A DNA stretch of 64,000 nt, taken from Mytilus trossulus (taxonomy: Eukaryota; Mollusca; Bivalvia; Mytilida; Mytilidae). This document shows positions 43,399-56,999 of the stretch, piece after piece. The stretch spans positions 74,398,682 through 74,462,681 of the forward strand of contig NC_086386.1 of NCBI RefSeq assembly GCF_036588685.1, written 5' to 3'. Each line of letters starts with the position of its first letter. The first letter of the stretch is position 1. The notes beneath the pieces are model-generated. The model saw only the letters and a list, made by a program, of their open reading frames with translations, was not told the origin of the DNA and searched no databases. The translations under genes were made by a program, and so were the position numbers.

Positions 43399-46070
43399 TC
43401 TCTATATATCAGTATGTACTGCTGTTAATAATGTTTCCGTGTACAAGTTAATATATTTATGCAAGATATAATTCATTGCGTTCATCAGATAATCATTATC
43501 TTTTCATACCACGTTCGAGAGCAAATTAAAAAAAAAAGCAACATTTTAATTTTAATTTTAATATTCCGGTACAGTTCTTTGGAACAGTATTCCTGTAGAA
43601 TTCAAAATGATAGAAACGAAATTATAATTTCTTGTATCTTAACTAAAAATGTAACTATCAGATGAAGTTTGTCTACTTTTAGAAAAATCAATATAATTAT
43701 ATATTTGTCTTGTATATCTGACATTTACAAAATATGATTATTAGCCGATTCTGTATGTTTTTTGTCATTTGTGTTTGCATAAATAGTTGTCAACGTATAT
43801 ATTATATTATTGTTAAATTTTTAGATAATCAGAGGGCATCTGGGGAGATTAGTAATGTTTCTACTCATTTTGCCTTCTTTAGATAAAGTATTTATTATCA
43901 TTATATTATCACATTTCTGTATTCATTCAATATAAATGTTTCAGTATACTTATCGTAAATAAATTTGAATAGGAGTACTTACTCAGAAGTTATTTCGGTC
44001 CTGAAATGTAAACAATTTAGAGATAAAATTATATTTGTAAATCAAAACAGATATCAAAGGACCTAAGACAAAAATATAAATAAAAGACACACATATGTTT
44101 GTTTTGTAAAAGTATAGTTTATTGCAATATCTACACACCAATGTGATCATACCATTTATAGTTTCTTTAACGAGTTACAGGTAAAAGAGTTTAAATAAAC
44201 TAAGCATTCGAATAATACGTCCTTCTCTTTAATTGGTAAACATAATAAGATTAGATTACTAAAAAAAAAATTGATTTGAAACAACTACTAGTAGCTTATG
44301 TGGAAAGCACCAAATAATACTTATATTTATAATGAGAAATGGATCAAGAACCAGTCTTCAATGTCATTTAAGTCTACCAAAAAGATGTTTGTTATGCACA
44401 CAATCCTAAATGTAATGTGCAATAACAAAACTTGTTAATTTTTTGTATTGAGACTAGAAAAATTTAGAAAGGTAAACGTGAACCATCATATAGAAATAAA
44501 AGGATGTGTTTTGCTTGTCAATAACACAACTATTCATCATAGTTATAATGATGGAGACAAAATTCCCATGTTGTTCAATGTTTCCGTTTTATGCATTTAA
44601 ACGTTTACATTGACATGTGTGTACTTATTCAACATAATCCAAATTATAGCAAACCAATCGGACAGAACAAAAGAAAAGGTCAACATGAATATATTGGGTT
44701 AATATAACAAAAACGGAAATACATCGATATCATTAATCAACAGCCATCTAGACCCCAATCATAGGTTCGTCTTTCAATAATCGTAGCCGAACTCTCGGAA
44801 TTGCATTAAGAAGACAAATTGCAGTGACTAAGCAGATCAACACATTACGTCCAGTATGGAGAGTTGACGTGGTATGCTTCTCCTGATATACATGTATTAC
44901 TCTTCATTCATACCCAGTAAAGTATGTCACTATAGTTCAAATTGCTTTTGAGACATCTATTCTCCTATTCAAAGATCTGAAAACTGCGATAGCATGGCGC
45001 TTATAAGGAAAATTGAGACGAAAACAAGTCGTCTCAGTTAACCTGTGTGTGGTCGGGATCGTAAAACACTGTATCAACGTTTTTGTGTTAGGAGCATCGT
45101 CACCTCCTATTTTCAAATTAATAATGACCTTTAAATGGGAACATGGACGAGCGTGACATATAAATTGCGACAGGCAAGTATCAATACTTAAATTGATAAG
45201 CTGTAATTAGTCCCGAGGTAGTGAAAAGAGGCTATGAATATATGAATTAATAGATTTTAATATAATGCACCCACTGACTAAGTTACTGAATGAGGACATG
45301 TATTTTTTATGTCTTAAATATTTGAGGTTAAGTATTAACATAAACAGGACTTAACATAGTTATGATGTCTGCTATTATCCCAATGCTTTTTCTCCAAAAG
45401 TTAAAAAAACAGTTCTACGGCTCAACATTGTTGAATTTACTATTGTGTCCTCTTTATCATGGTGGTATATTTGTTTACTCGGAAACAGTCTTTTATATGT
45501 ATTTATCAAAGTTGTACAAAATCGAACATGTAAAAATGTTGTAGGTTTATAGTTGACACGTGTTCGGTTAATTATAGTAATGTCGGTTCAATTGGGATAT
45601 TGAGTTCATGCACGTGTGAACTCAGGTGGTTTAAAGTCATTCGAGCCATTGAAGTCAAAGTGTACAGTAGCTTTTGCCAAAAAATTATATTATTAATTAT
45701 ATCATTTATTTTCAGGTTTGTAAACCACCAGTATGGGGAAACCAGTACAAGCTGCTTAATATCTGTGTATTTTTAGGAACTTTCAATGCCCATATTTATA
45801 ATAAAATGTGCGCTTGTCTCTTCAAGTGGCGTCTCCCATGTTAGAGTTTGTGGTTAATTGATAAATATTTTATGTTTGTTTGAGTTAACGAATTAGAATT
45901 TAACAGTAAATATATAAGCGTAGAATACATACTCCCGAATATATTTAAAATAGGTAAAGGTCAGAGTCTGACGATAAATAACTAATTAAGAATGAGAAGT
46001 GGAAATGAGTTTTATCATAAATACTCAAAGATATTATATTTGGACCTATGACTGATAAAGGGTCTAAAAT
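43399..46070. other. Non-coding DNA
   Basis: No gene or recognised repeat is seen. A small hairpin TGAGTTCA-TGCACG-TGTGAACTCA lies near 45600-45624. Confidence 0.4.
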
Positions 46071-46114
46071 AAAACGCGCGTTTGTTATAATCTATATATA
46101 GTTTACGCGCGTTT
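46071..46114. repeat. Hairpin with ACGCGCG arms
   Basis: AAAACGCGCGT and ACGCGCGTTTT form 11-bp perfect arms around a 22-base A/T-rich loop. The CpG-dense arms stand out in A+T-rich surroundings. Confidence 0.7.
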
Positions 46115-46756
46115 TGATAATATCATTCAGGAAAGTTGATTTAATGTGTATGGTATTGACAATAAAGGTTATAAATTGATAGACACAGATCTGTTTCAAT
46201 AATTGCATATCTGATTTCATAATGAACTGTGCACTTGTACTAAGTCTTTTGTACTCTTCCGAAAGAAACTACATAACATCACACTCACTTGCATCCATTG
46301 CATCTGTATCTGTATTGTTTAGCCGTTGTTGTAACCCTATAAAAGATATCATATTTAGATATTCTCAAGGGAGATGTCTAACTTTCATAGTATTTGTTCT
46401 TATCTAAATATGTTAAGGTAACTTCTAATTTAATTATTCACCTCTAATTTTGCTCGACATCTTACTCTCATATCAATATTATGCGCCACAATTAGGCAAT
46501 CTTTCAAAAGTGTTGATCTCTTTTCTGGACAAATCTTTATCATGAATACTTTACAATGTTAAAGTATAATATTTTGGAAAGCTAAACTGAACGAATTACA
46601 CATATTTACATTGCTTATATATATATATATTTCGTGCAACCTATTAGTCTTATCAATCAAAAGTAAACCATATGTATATTCTAAAACCAACGTCGCTAAA
46701 ATTAGTTGATTATGTGCAAAAAGAGAATCAATTTTATTTGGCATATTAAACATTAT

Positions 46757-46850
46757 TTTATTCGAGCGTCACTGAGGAGTCTTTTTAAGACGAAACGCGA
46801 GTCTGGCGTAAATATACAATCTTAATCCTGGTATCTATGATGGGTTAATT
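46757..46850 (+). repeat. Interspersed repeat R5, plus strand
   Basis: 'GAGGAGTCTTTTTAAGACGA' then AACGCGAGTCTGGCGTAAAT and CCTGGTATCTATGATG. It is the inverse of the copy at 34693-34800. Confidence 0.7.
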
Positions 46851-47552
46851 TAAGGCAATTTACGGTACTGCCAAATAACTGATTAGTTTTAATATTATAT
46901 GTGAGTATTGTTAAGTTGGTAACTTGACTAAAATTAATTTGTCGCGTTTTATTTTCATAAAATGTTGACAAGATATTTACCCTGACCCTCTGACAAAATA
47001 TGAAAGTTCAAAAAACTTAAACCAATCACTTTCTCAGAAAAAAATGGTTGGGTATATAGCAGTTTAAAAAACACTAATTTTGATCATTGAGAAGCTTAAT
47101 ACTTTCTTAACTATACAACGTAATTAAAACGTTTAGCTCATTTTACAGAGTTTTCTCCCTGTAATGTTAGGTACCACCCTTATATCATACTCATCGATTC
47201 AAGTGGAATCAAAACAAATTAAACAAGGGATAATTATAGAGATGAAGAACACTACAACGCAATGTCAAACCTTTGCATTTTGGTTTTATTATAGTAGCAA
47301 AAGCCAATCCACGGAAGAGATGAACGACCATTAAAAACGGAAACAAAAGAAACAACTTTGTTAAATGTCTATTATAAATACAAACCTGACGTTCTTCTGA
47401 GGTTTCATGTTTTCTTCTTTTTTGACAGTTTCTCTGAGAAAAAAACAATGATCTTATTTACAATTTCATGTGCGTCAACATTGTAAATTATTATTAAATC
47501 AATCAAACAGTGTTTTTCTAAATATAAACAAACAGAATTAGCTTTATCACCG
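46851..47552. other. Non-coding DNA
   Basis: No gene is seen; a 79-codon minus frame (47209-47448) lacks recognisable features. Confidence 0.4.
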
Positions 47553-48188
47553 GGTATTAAGAGATAATAGTAACTGCAATGACGATTATCCCAATATGGC
47601 GACGGCTGATATAGGTAAAATCTTTACAGTCATTTTACTCAAATGTAGCATGTTTTTGTCACTAGTTACTCAGCTGCAAGGTTTTTCTATGTTCATATTT
47701 AAATCGTAATGGTGCACTGGAATTGTCAAGCGCTTTGAAAATTGCCGTTGAAAAATTCGGGATGATAATCGTAACTCGGAAATAAGATAATCGTAATTAT
47801 GGTATTAAAAATGAGAAGATAATCGTAACTGGATAGTGTTTTATTGATATTGACTCTAAAAACGTATATCTGATAGAACATTGATGAAATTATGGTGATG
47901 AATTAATCACGTTTCAACATATTATGTATTTCTTTTTGTGCATATATCATTAATTGTTCTAATGAAAACAGCTACATACTATTATATCATAAAATTGGAA
48001 GGGTGAACAAGCTTCAAGAAATTTGGATATGGGAAAAACACGAACTATGTAAAAATACAGGGAACTCCCAAGAACTAGAAGTGTCACAAAATATGGGAAT
48101 GAGCAAAGAGGCAATTTTAAAGGAAGTTATGATATATGGCAATACTTGTCAGGGTAAACGCATGTGTCACCCGACATAAGATTTGTGA

Positions 48189-48345
48189 TTAATAAAATTG
48201 AGAAATGGAGATGGGGATGAGTCACAGAGACAACAACCAGACCATAGATAATACAACAACAGAAGGTCACCAACAGGTCTTTAGTGACGCAAGAAATACC
48301 CGCAACCGGAGGTGTCCTTCAACTGACCCTAAGACTGTTGAAGAA
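48189..48345 (-). repeat. Interspersed repeat R1, minus strand
   Basis: The plus strand reads GAGTCACAGAGACAACAACC, then GAAGGTCACCAACAGGTCTT and ACCCGCAACCGGAGG, the inverse of R1 copy b. The 112-codon plus frame at 48205-48543 arises from this repeat and is not considered a gene. Confidence 0.7.
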
Positions 48346-49225
48346 CATTGTTTTATCCTGAATAAAAACATGGTAAATATAGTAAATATTGTTTTAAATC
48401 ATTTAATGCAGGTGGCTATGTGTGCTATTTCTTCCCCCGGGAAGCGATCGACTGCTAATTCAATTCTAGTCCATACCCGTTATGCCATAATGAAGGAGGA
48501 CAGACGTTTAGTATTCGCCAGAGACAGTTTGACGAGAAATTAAGAACAACAGTTTTTCACTTTTGGGATATGGGATATTGCTAATCTCCCTCCATTTTCT
48601 CCCAACAAAAAAAATCTTAAACGCGCACATAACATTGAAACTTTGAAAACAATTAGAATGTATACTTACCACAATACCTGACCTGACAGCTGCTTCATTG
48701 TCAATATCTTGAACAGGTACATAGACATAAGATGCGGTGTGAGTGCCAATGAGTCAACTCTCCATCCAAATAACAATTTTGAAAAAAGTAAACCATTCTA
48801 GGTCAATGTACGGCCTTCAACACGTAAACATTAAAAGATAATGCATATACTAGTATGTTGTCTGTTTACAAGGGCATTTTTCGATAAAAGTGTGAATTTC
48901 AGACCTATAAAAATAAAAAATCAACTTGTTGAAATTTTTATTTCAAGAGTTATTTTGAATACCTCTATTGTAGACCTGTTTGTAAATAAAAAGTGTAATC
49001 TTAAATACTCTTTAAAAGGATAACATTTTCATAATGTATGTACTGTTTCGCAGAGGATATTTGTCCACTACAAAACTGCTTTTAAACGCACATCTTATTG
49101 CATTTGAATGTTTCCTATAGACATTCTAGTTTGTTTTACTTTATAAACTAGAAAGATCTCATTTTTTTCTGAATGTGAGAACCATTTTTTATCGATAAAT
49201 ATCAGACAGAACTTCACATATGAAC

Positions 49226-49460
49226 GTACAACTTATGTTACGTGGTGGACATTTCCATGGGTGTCGTAGTGGACAAAACCGTTTCGATGGTAGTGGACAA
49301 AAAGTTTCGTAGTTGACATCAACCCTATTCTATATTGATAACATAATGAAAATTACATGAAACTAACCCTTGTTATTTGTTTTGCACGTATAGATTTAAA
49401 AAAAATTAAAAATCTCCATTACTCGTTTCGTAGGTGACCGTTTTGAAGTGGACATATTTA
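49226..49460. other. Scattered GTAGTGGACA words
   Basis: GTGGACA-type words recur near 49224, 49254, 49292 and 49448 at irregular spacing inside the long-inverted-repeat element. They may be binding-site-like or a decayed short repeat. Confidence 0.3.
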
Positions 49461-50174
49461 CATGGTTTTTTCCCCACAATCTCTATAATATTGCAATAGT
49501 AACAAGAATGATTATATTCATAAAAACACGTATTAAGCTGTACACTGATTTTGTTTTATAATTTTAAAACCAGCACAAAAAAATACTTGTATAGATCAAA
49601 CACATTTTATTTTTAAAAGTGGCTGGGACAAGAAATCACGGTTTTCTGGAAAAACGCCAATAAATCGAGAGATATAGAAGTAAATTTGTCTTAAATATTA
49701 ACCTGTAAGTTTTTTCATTTATTTTTATTTTCCGTTAATGTCATCAATCAACTATACATTTGCATTTTAATACACACAATACCATTTAAATGCTGAAATA
49801 CACATTTAATTTTTCAGTTACTATTATCCAATAAAGAAATTACGATTATCAAACAAGAAAAAATCTATAGAGTTACGATTATCATCCCGAATTTGTCAAC
49901 GGCAATTTACAAAGCGCTTAGACAATTCCAGTGCACCGTTACGATTCAAATATGATGTAACGGTATAGAAAACCTTGCAGCTGAGTAACTTTTGACAAAA
50001 ACATGCTACATTTGAGTAAAATGACTGTAAAGATTTTACCTATATCTGCCGTCGCCATATTGGGATAATCGTAATTGCAGTAACACTTATCTCTTTAATA
50101 CCAGTGTTTATCGAGATAACCAAAGAATAACGCAAACTAGTTTCCAAATTGCAATTAAAGTTTGTATTGACACT

Positions 50175-51102
50175 TTGTTATTGAAAACTGTAGTTTCCTG
50201 TATGTCCCTTATTAAAGACCTTATAGTTTTTTTTGGTTGCTGACTTCTTGACGCGAGTTCCAAAGTCTTGAGATAAAACTTAAGCTAGACAGGCCAATTA
50301 TTCAATGAAACTTAAACACATTATTAAGTGTTTACGGAGTGAAGTTATGAATATTCCTTCGTCAAAAATCAAAGAAAATCAGTTTTGAGACGTTTATGTT
50401 ACTTTAGAATTGAGAAGGATCCTGAAACATCCTTTGATAAATCGGATTTACAGTTTCCTTTAAATTTATTTCACTTCAAAGCTTTTGTCTTAAAATTATT
50501 CAATCTTTTTTGAATTCGCGATATCATTAGTTTATAAGAGGTCCTTTAAGGTGTTTAACATTTTTTAACAATTCAACCTCATATTTTTATCGTAAGATTA
50601 ATTTTACACTTAAGAATTTTTGTAAAAAGGGCTATTGGATTTTTATTATATAAAGTATAAATCGGTATTCCAATTTCTAAAAGAAATTCAAATATGTACT
50701 AGGAGGATTGTTTGATCCTACTGAATTCCAATTGAAACTGTCAACATATATTTAGGATTCTATAAAGTCAACACATAAATTTGCTTGTTTTGTAACTCAT
50801 GAAATGCTGGTGATTTTAATCAATGATCAGAGAACACTGACAATTTTGAATAAGTGTGTACATATAGAAATTGCATTATCATGATTATCGCATATTCTAT
50901 TAAATCTGGAGAATTTTGATTATCTGAGATACAAAAACATAATATAATTGAAACACAAAGCGGAAGATGCCATAATTATTCAACCTTTGCAATCGAAAAG
51001 AGACCGCTTATAGAACAAAGTTTTCATATAAAAAAGAGGAAAAGACAATAAGAGTGTTCAAAGCAATTTCATAGAATCAATAATAACTAAGATCAAACTC
51101 AC
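50175..51102. repeat. Duplicated flank of the B-box exon (copy 2)
   Basis: It matches 9615-10586 in landmarks and order. The duplication boundary lies within about 75 bases of the end of the long-inverted-repeat element. Confidence 0.65.
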
Positions 51103-51856
51103 CCAAATGTTAATTCCCCAAACAGTTTCCCTATTTCACTCTCTGCTACTTTTTGTCTAACATATTCGACTGATGGCATAATTGGAATCTGTATTTCTTG
51201 TATTTGATCGATTTGTGACTTTATTTGTTTGAGTTTTTGTAATAATTTCGTAGTATCTTTTATACCCAGGGTGTCTTGGTAAAACTTCTGCTGCTCCTTT
51301 GCCTTGTCCAAAGTGGTTTTCAACTCATTGCCAATCGACTGTAAGGTTTGAACATTCTTTGTGTCTTTCTTCTGTAGCGTATTAATAAGACCTTCAACTT
51401 CCTTATCGATCGTCTGCCCTCTTCTCTTATAGTCTGGACAACTTGCTGTACATCAGCTTGATATTTATGGGTACCTTGGTCAATATCTGCTATATGTGAC
51501 TGCAGGTTTCTCATCTTCATGTCGATCATCATTTTGACCTCAGCTTTGATGCCTTCAGTTGATTCCTTGATTTCAGCAAATTCATGTGATTTGTGTTTTT
51601 TAATCACACATATTTTACATATTGGTGCATCACATTCTATGCAGAAGTATATAAAGTTTTCATCATGTTCTTTACAATATTGATTTACTTCCGGGTTTAT
51701 ATTTGGACCACTTAGAAATGTGTGATTCTTGGTCATCTTTGTCCGTAAATGAGATATTTTACATCCATCACAAAACAGCTGGTCACATTGTTCACAATAG
51801 TTATGTCCAGGTCCGGAAACACAAATTTCACACGTTTTAGAAGCAGCCTGAGCCAT
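51103..51856 (-). pseudogene. B-box/coiled-coil (TRIM-like) first exon, copy 2, one frameshift
   Basis: The protein begins MAQAASKTCEIC at 51856, a start shared with copy 1; an upstream in-frame ATG at 51877 is not shared. B-box 1-like ligands are Cys9, 12, 21, 24, 29, 32 and His36/45; B-box 2 ligands are Cys61, His64, Cys72, 75, 80, 83 and His88, 91. A coiled coil follows (MRNLQSHIADIDQ onward). The frame is lost by one base near 51405-51415, just after IREEGRR, and resumes in another frame through KTTLDKAKEQQKF to KLFGELTFG. The exon closes at GG^GTGAGT, a consensus splice donor, so a multi-exon gene is implied, but later exons are not visible here. No RING domain is present. It may be a real gene with an assembly indel. 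Confidence 0.75.
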
Positions 51857-51899
51857 TTTGGTGTGTTTTGTTTTCAAGTTGTTATGACAAGGTTATTTA

Positions 51900-52205
51900 A
51901 ATCCCGATCATATACGGCGATAGAATAACTTTTTCCGGATCATCAATGAATTTTCGTTGTATAAAAGGTAAAAGTCGTAATTATTCCTATTATAAATCAT
52001 TATTGTCATTTTTGTTTTTAAAGGATTAACCGTCATTTGTTATATTTAAAAGTATAGATATAATCAGTAGTCTGTTGTCAAGTGATCACTTCAATCCAAT
52101 AATATAATATATAAGTAACAATTAGTGGCTATTCAATATTTGATATGTTTTTAATAGTAAGATGGTAATTGATAAATTTGGAATTAGGCTACATTAGAAA
52201 TAAGG
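51900..52205. other. Non-coding DNA, possible promoter side of B-box copy 2
   Basis: This lies upstream of the minus-strand exon. No clear TATA box at a plausible distance is seen. Confidence 0.35.
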
Positions 52206-52412
52206 TTTTCTGGGGGGGGGGGGGGGGGGGGGGGGCTATGTTTTTTTTTGGAAAAAAAAGTTTGTTTCCAGGTTTTGGTTAAAAAAATTAATTTGTTTTG
52301 GACCCTGAGAAAAAAAAATGTTTGTTTCATCCTCAGCTGTCACTATATGTAATGCTAAAATTGAAAAAAAAAGTTTGCACAGAAAAAAAACCATAGCCCC
52401 CCCCCCAGAAAA
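52206..52412. mobile_element. MITE with homopolymer G/C terminal repeats
   Basis: The left end TTTTCT is followed by 24 G (52212-52235) and CTATG; the right end CATAG is followed by 10 C (52397-52406) and AGAAAA. The interior is full of poly-A/poly-T runs. The unequal tract lengths suggest slippage. Confidence 0.75.
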
Positions 52413-53930
52413 TCAAATGGTTGCTGCCTAAGCCACTGGTTTTAAATTTTGTTGCTTCGTCTACTCCTCATTTATTATGATTCAAAATAAATTTTGAATG
52501 GCGTGTAATTTACAGTGTAAGATAAAGGAAGTGAATAAGCAACGAATGTTTTTTCGTTGCCCCGACGGCATTTTGTCATATGTATATATATTTTGGCATC
52601 AACGCTTTTCGCTTATGAAGTTCTTATTCCATTTTAAACGACTTAGAATTGTTCTTTTTATTGGAAATTTTACCGACTTCAACTGTTTCTTTGTTACCAA
52701 CAACACTTGAAATAGGTTAATCATTTCATGTGCATGATAAAATGGTCGGATATAGATAGTTGATTAGCAGTTTATGTACTACTGAGGTCAACCACATTGA
52801 TTTATTTAGCTACTCCATCGTGTGTATTTGTTAAAGGGATAATACAGTCAATAAGATAACGACGATTACATCTATAACATATCAGGCGATACACTAGTCA
52901 CATATACATACATGTGTGTAACAGGTATAATCGACGTTTTACATGTTGAGACATTACACATGGCTATGTATTTAACTATCCCTATATATGTTACTTTTAA
53001 TTGGTAAAATATGGTGATATATATCGATTAGGAAGAGACAAATCGAGGGTAAATACAAAAAAGGTGCAATAAGTTGTAGTGCTATAATTACTGAACCATG
53101 ATACATCGTTATCTCGAAGTCAGCCGTACCAGATAATTATTTCGAGATACACGTTGTTCGACTCTAACGAAAACCAGCAGTTTGACAGACCAAGAGACAC
53201 AACTCTTGCTTAGCTTGGTAAAGCTAAAATAAATCAGGATTGATTTTGGAAGGGGATCGATATTCTGGTATCAGATCGATGTATTTGTATGTCATGGTCT
53301 TTCATAATTTTAATAATTATTATTTTTACTTATTCGATTGTTTCAGTTAAAACAATTTCTAATGGCTTTTATCCAAGAGTAATTTCCAATCGATCATAGC
53401 GTTTATTATGTCGTCTAAAGTTGATAACATTTACTTATTCTCGGATACAAGAAATTTTAGAAAATTGAGATTTTCTTCATTTTGTGTCATCTCACTTTTT
53501 CTTTTCAAAAGAAAATACAATAAGATTAAAGACGCCGATTGAGTAGTTTGTAGGTGATCATCAACGGAAGTCTTAATCTTCACTTTATACACACCAAAGC
53601 TCATTAGACTTGTGTAAATCACCAATAATTGTTTTGTAAACATTTTAAATACTTTTTCATGAACATTAGAAATTAACAATGTATCACTAATTGTTTATAA
53701 AAATTCTATAAAAGATAATCTTACTTAAAAACTCGTGGAAATAGCATGTCTCAAATTAATTAAAGTTGTCAGTGACCGGATATTTAATTACACGTGTATT
53801 GTCAGATTAACTCTTCAATCCATTTAAATCACGGAGGTCATGTTTTGACATATTTTTATTAGTTTGGGATAAATAATGAATTTTGAATGCTTTTGTTAAC
53901 CATAGGACCATAAATTCAATCGACTTAACC
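52413..53930. other. Non-coding DNA
   Basis: No gene or recognised repeat is seen. Confidence 0.4.
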
Positions 53931-54065
53931 GACATTTCGACCCATCCAGATTCGACTCATCAGGAGTCAAAATACATACATTTATATGGAATAAAGTTTG
54001 GGACCACGTGAAAACTTCGACTCATCCGAAATTTCGAGTCAACCGAGTTCGAGACAACGTGGGTT
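53931..54065. repeat. Degenerate TCGACTCATC-type repeat
   Basis: TTCGACCCATCC, TTCGACTCATCA, TTCGACTCATCC and TTTCGAGTCAACCGAG occur within about 110 bases, partly in inverted orientation. It is probably a worn mobile repeat. Confidence 0.4.
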
Positions 54066-56999
54066 AACTGTATATATATGGATATCTGGTTATATGCATT
54101 TGTTACATTTTTATACTTATATTATTTTTATTTCATACTATTGATTTTGACAATTTGCTTAGTGTACATCATTGCACTAAGTTTCCCTGATTTACTATTT
54201 TATTCTGTATTCAGGGAGAATATCAAATAAACGTAATTGATATAATACATTAAAATAATAATGATTTCATGTTTAAAAGTCAGAGTAGTTTATTTCTCTC
54301 TGATGACGGTTTGTCATACGTGTTTTTTCTGGATACTCGGAGTTCAGTATTGTTCTGATTTTACTTTAGATTAGATACGGAATAAAATATATAGAAAAGT
54401 GTCATTTATCAGGTAAGTAAGCCATACTCATCTTGATGTTTGTAGCATAGACTGAGTTTGCACTTATTTGAACTCTGAAGAATTTGTTTGTAAAGTTCTC
54501 ACTCATAAGAACAACAGTAGTATACAGCTTTACAATAGTAAATAGATTTAGCGATAAGAAAACTGGGTTATAAGCTTAAACCGAGATAATTACATCAACT
54601 ACAAAAGGATTCATCATACTAAACCACATGTTCAAGACAAATGTATTGTTAACCTCCTTGCAATGGCCCTGTTCCCTGAAAACGTGTTTGTTTGTCTGAT
54701 TTCTTAGGGAAACTATGTAAATACGTTGTAATAGTATAGCTTTTGTTTTAATCTTCAGTGTTGAATATCTTTTCTATGTTACACCGCTTTGTCAACCTTT
54801 AGGTTTAGAGAGAAATCATTATGTAGGTTTGTACGTTCTCTCTTCGTTAGTCTATCGGGATTTTGTGATTTAACAATCTTGTCATGTCAATATCAACTTG
54901 GGGAAATCTTAGAAGAAAATAATAACATGTTTTTTGTTTGTTCTCGATGATCCCCTTTCATGTTACTCGAATCTACACTTACTAGCCAATTAAATCCCAC
55001 AGTTTGATCAAAAACATCCCTAGCATTTACCACAAAATATCAAATAAATAGATTTCGGAGACACAAGGTGTACAACTAATACAACTACATACGCCTCATA
55101 TAATAGAATCAAATGCATTGCATAGATGTTCAAATCTGAATGATCCATTTGGGAAGATCAGAGCAATGTTATTGACATCAACTGGGGGTAATGCATGAAT
55201 TCGGAAAGAACCGAGACCGTGTGGGTATACAGGATACAAAATCTAAGTGGTTCTTACAATGCATGCATTAAGAGAAAAATTTAACTGTAAACTACTTCAT
55301 ATTTGATAACATATATTTTGTCTTACTCGTAACAGAGCTGTGAACATTTGTAGTTTTATGATTGTTGTGTTACTATCGTGAGAGGCCAATTGAGTTAATC
55401 CATATACTTAATACATGGTAAATGTCGGTAACACAAATAAAAACTGTTTTAACGATTGATGCGCCATAGATCAGACACTAACAACAATATGAGTGACATT
55501 TATGGTGGTATGGGTGTCTTCTTCCATCTTGAATTGTAAAAATCAGAGAACTAAAGGTCCAGATTTTCTATCAAGTCAGCAAAATTTGATGCAGGAATGC
55601 AGATATTTAATGTGTATTTACATTTAAAAGAGTATAACTTATAAATAATGATATTTATGCAAACGTTGATTAATTTGAATGTTTTAAAAAATAAATGGCA
55701 TTTTAAGGGGGAGGTAACTCTAAAACCGTGCATTTTCTGAAGGATTCTATATGGAATTTTCCTATTATGCATTTTAGCCGGAAAAAAACGTACGGTGACC
55801 CTATTTTTTCTTTTGATATTCTCAAAGCATTGTCTGATAGTTTTCTTTTTCTGAAGTATTTAACAATTTTATCATTTTGTGTAGTTTTTAATCACAAAAT
55901 TGTGTTTTTCCTTGTATAATCCATACAAAATGTGTCCTTTTGTCACGTCCAGTAGCTTAGGGAAATGCGCGGTGACCTATCATTTTTATTATATTTTTCA
56001 ACATATATCAATAGATACTAAGTTTTGGCAAAGTATGAACAAATTCTATCATTTTTATTTTAAACTCCCATACCATCTTTAACAGCATTTTAAATTGGAT
56101 TGACCAATAAACCCCATCTTGCATCATCAATATGCTATATACAGATTCGTGAATTACGAACTGCGACACTATATGGTTGCTACATGGACAGTTTAAGTAT
56201 AGTACATAGTTCTTCCTCAACAAGTTGATAGTGGTGAACATGTTCACTCTACTCCCCGGACGCAGACGCAATTATGGTCATCGTTATTAATCACCTTTTC
56301 TCTATGAGGTTAATCTTCTTAGATTTATTTGTGACTTATACCCAAAAACATGCAAACCAAAAAACCGTACAACCATCATCTCGAAAATTGAAAGAAACAT
56401 AATTTACAGATAGTTCGCATTTTAAAAGATTAAAATGAAATACAGCCCTGTCTCAATTTTTCTTTTTCTACATGCATCAAGTTGATCGATATCCTTCCTC
56501 ATGAATCAATACCTCTTTGCTATAAAAATCTGTTTCAACCTATCATGTTTTATACTTGTACCACAAACATTGCTTCTACAGTTTTCAATTAAAAAAACAA
56601 GTGCTGCAGTATCTTGACTAAGATCACGGTAGTACTGGGAACTTCATATCACTAATAACATTTTTCCATGAAATATATATCCAAAATGAATCAAATAATT
56701 GGAAGCGACACTTCGAAATACTGATTGAGTAAGTCTATGACATGAAAAGGTAAAGAGCGCAAGAAGACGGAAATACTCATTTCGAATTGACTACAACTGT
56801 GCGATTGATAATATTAAACATAATTACAAAACTGAATGGATAAATGAATATAAATACATGTTTACCTGTTACATAAACGTTTTAGACCAAATTATTGTCA
56901 TCATAGAGTAAACCGAAACACATAAATTGTACTTAGTGTATAATCACTTTGTTTCTAAAAATAAAAAAATCCTTCAAACTGATATTATCAAGATGCTAA
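54066..56999. other. Non-coding DNA with an R2 scrap
   Basis: An R2-like piece (CTCGGAGTTCAGTATTGTTC) lies near 54338-54357. No gene is seen. Confidence 0.4.

Larger units (their letters stand above)
47553..50102. mobile_element. Element with long (~230 bp) terminal inverted repeats
   Basis: The left arm 47553-47777 (GGTATTAAGAGATAA...) and right arm 49870-50102 (...TTATCTCTTTAATACC) are inverse complements along nearly their whole length, including CCCAATATGGCGACGGC and AGTCATTTTACTCAAATGTA. GATAATCGTAAC-type words recur near both ends (about 47584 inverse, 47764, 47785, 47818, 49846 inverse, 49874 inverse, 50064). The 2-kb interior holds no transposase and includes a nested R1 copy. Long arms suggest a MULE-like or foldback element. 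I could not find a convincing target duplication. Confidence 0.85.

Noticed and set aside
48205..48543. 112-codon frame with polar composition
   Set aside because: Starts in a minus-strand R1 repeat and runs through common repeat sequence.
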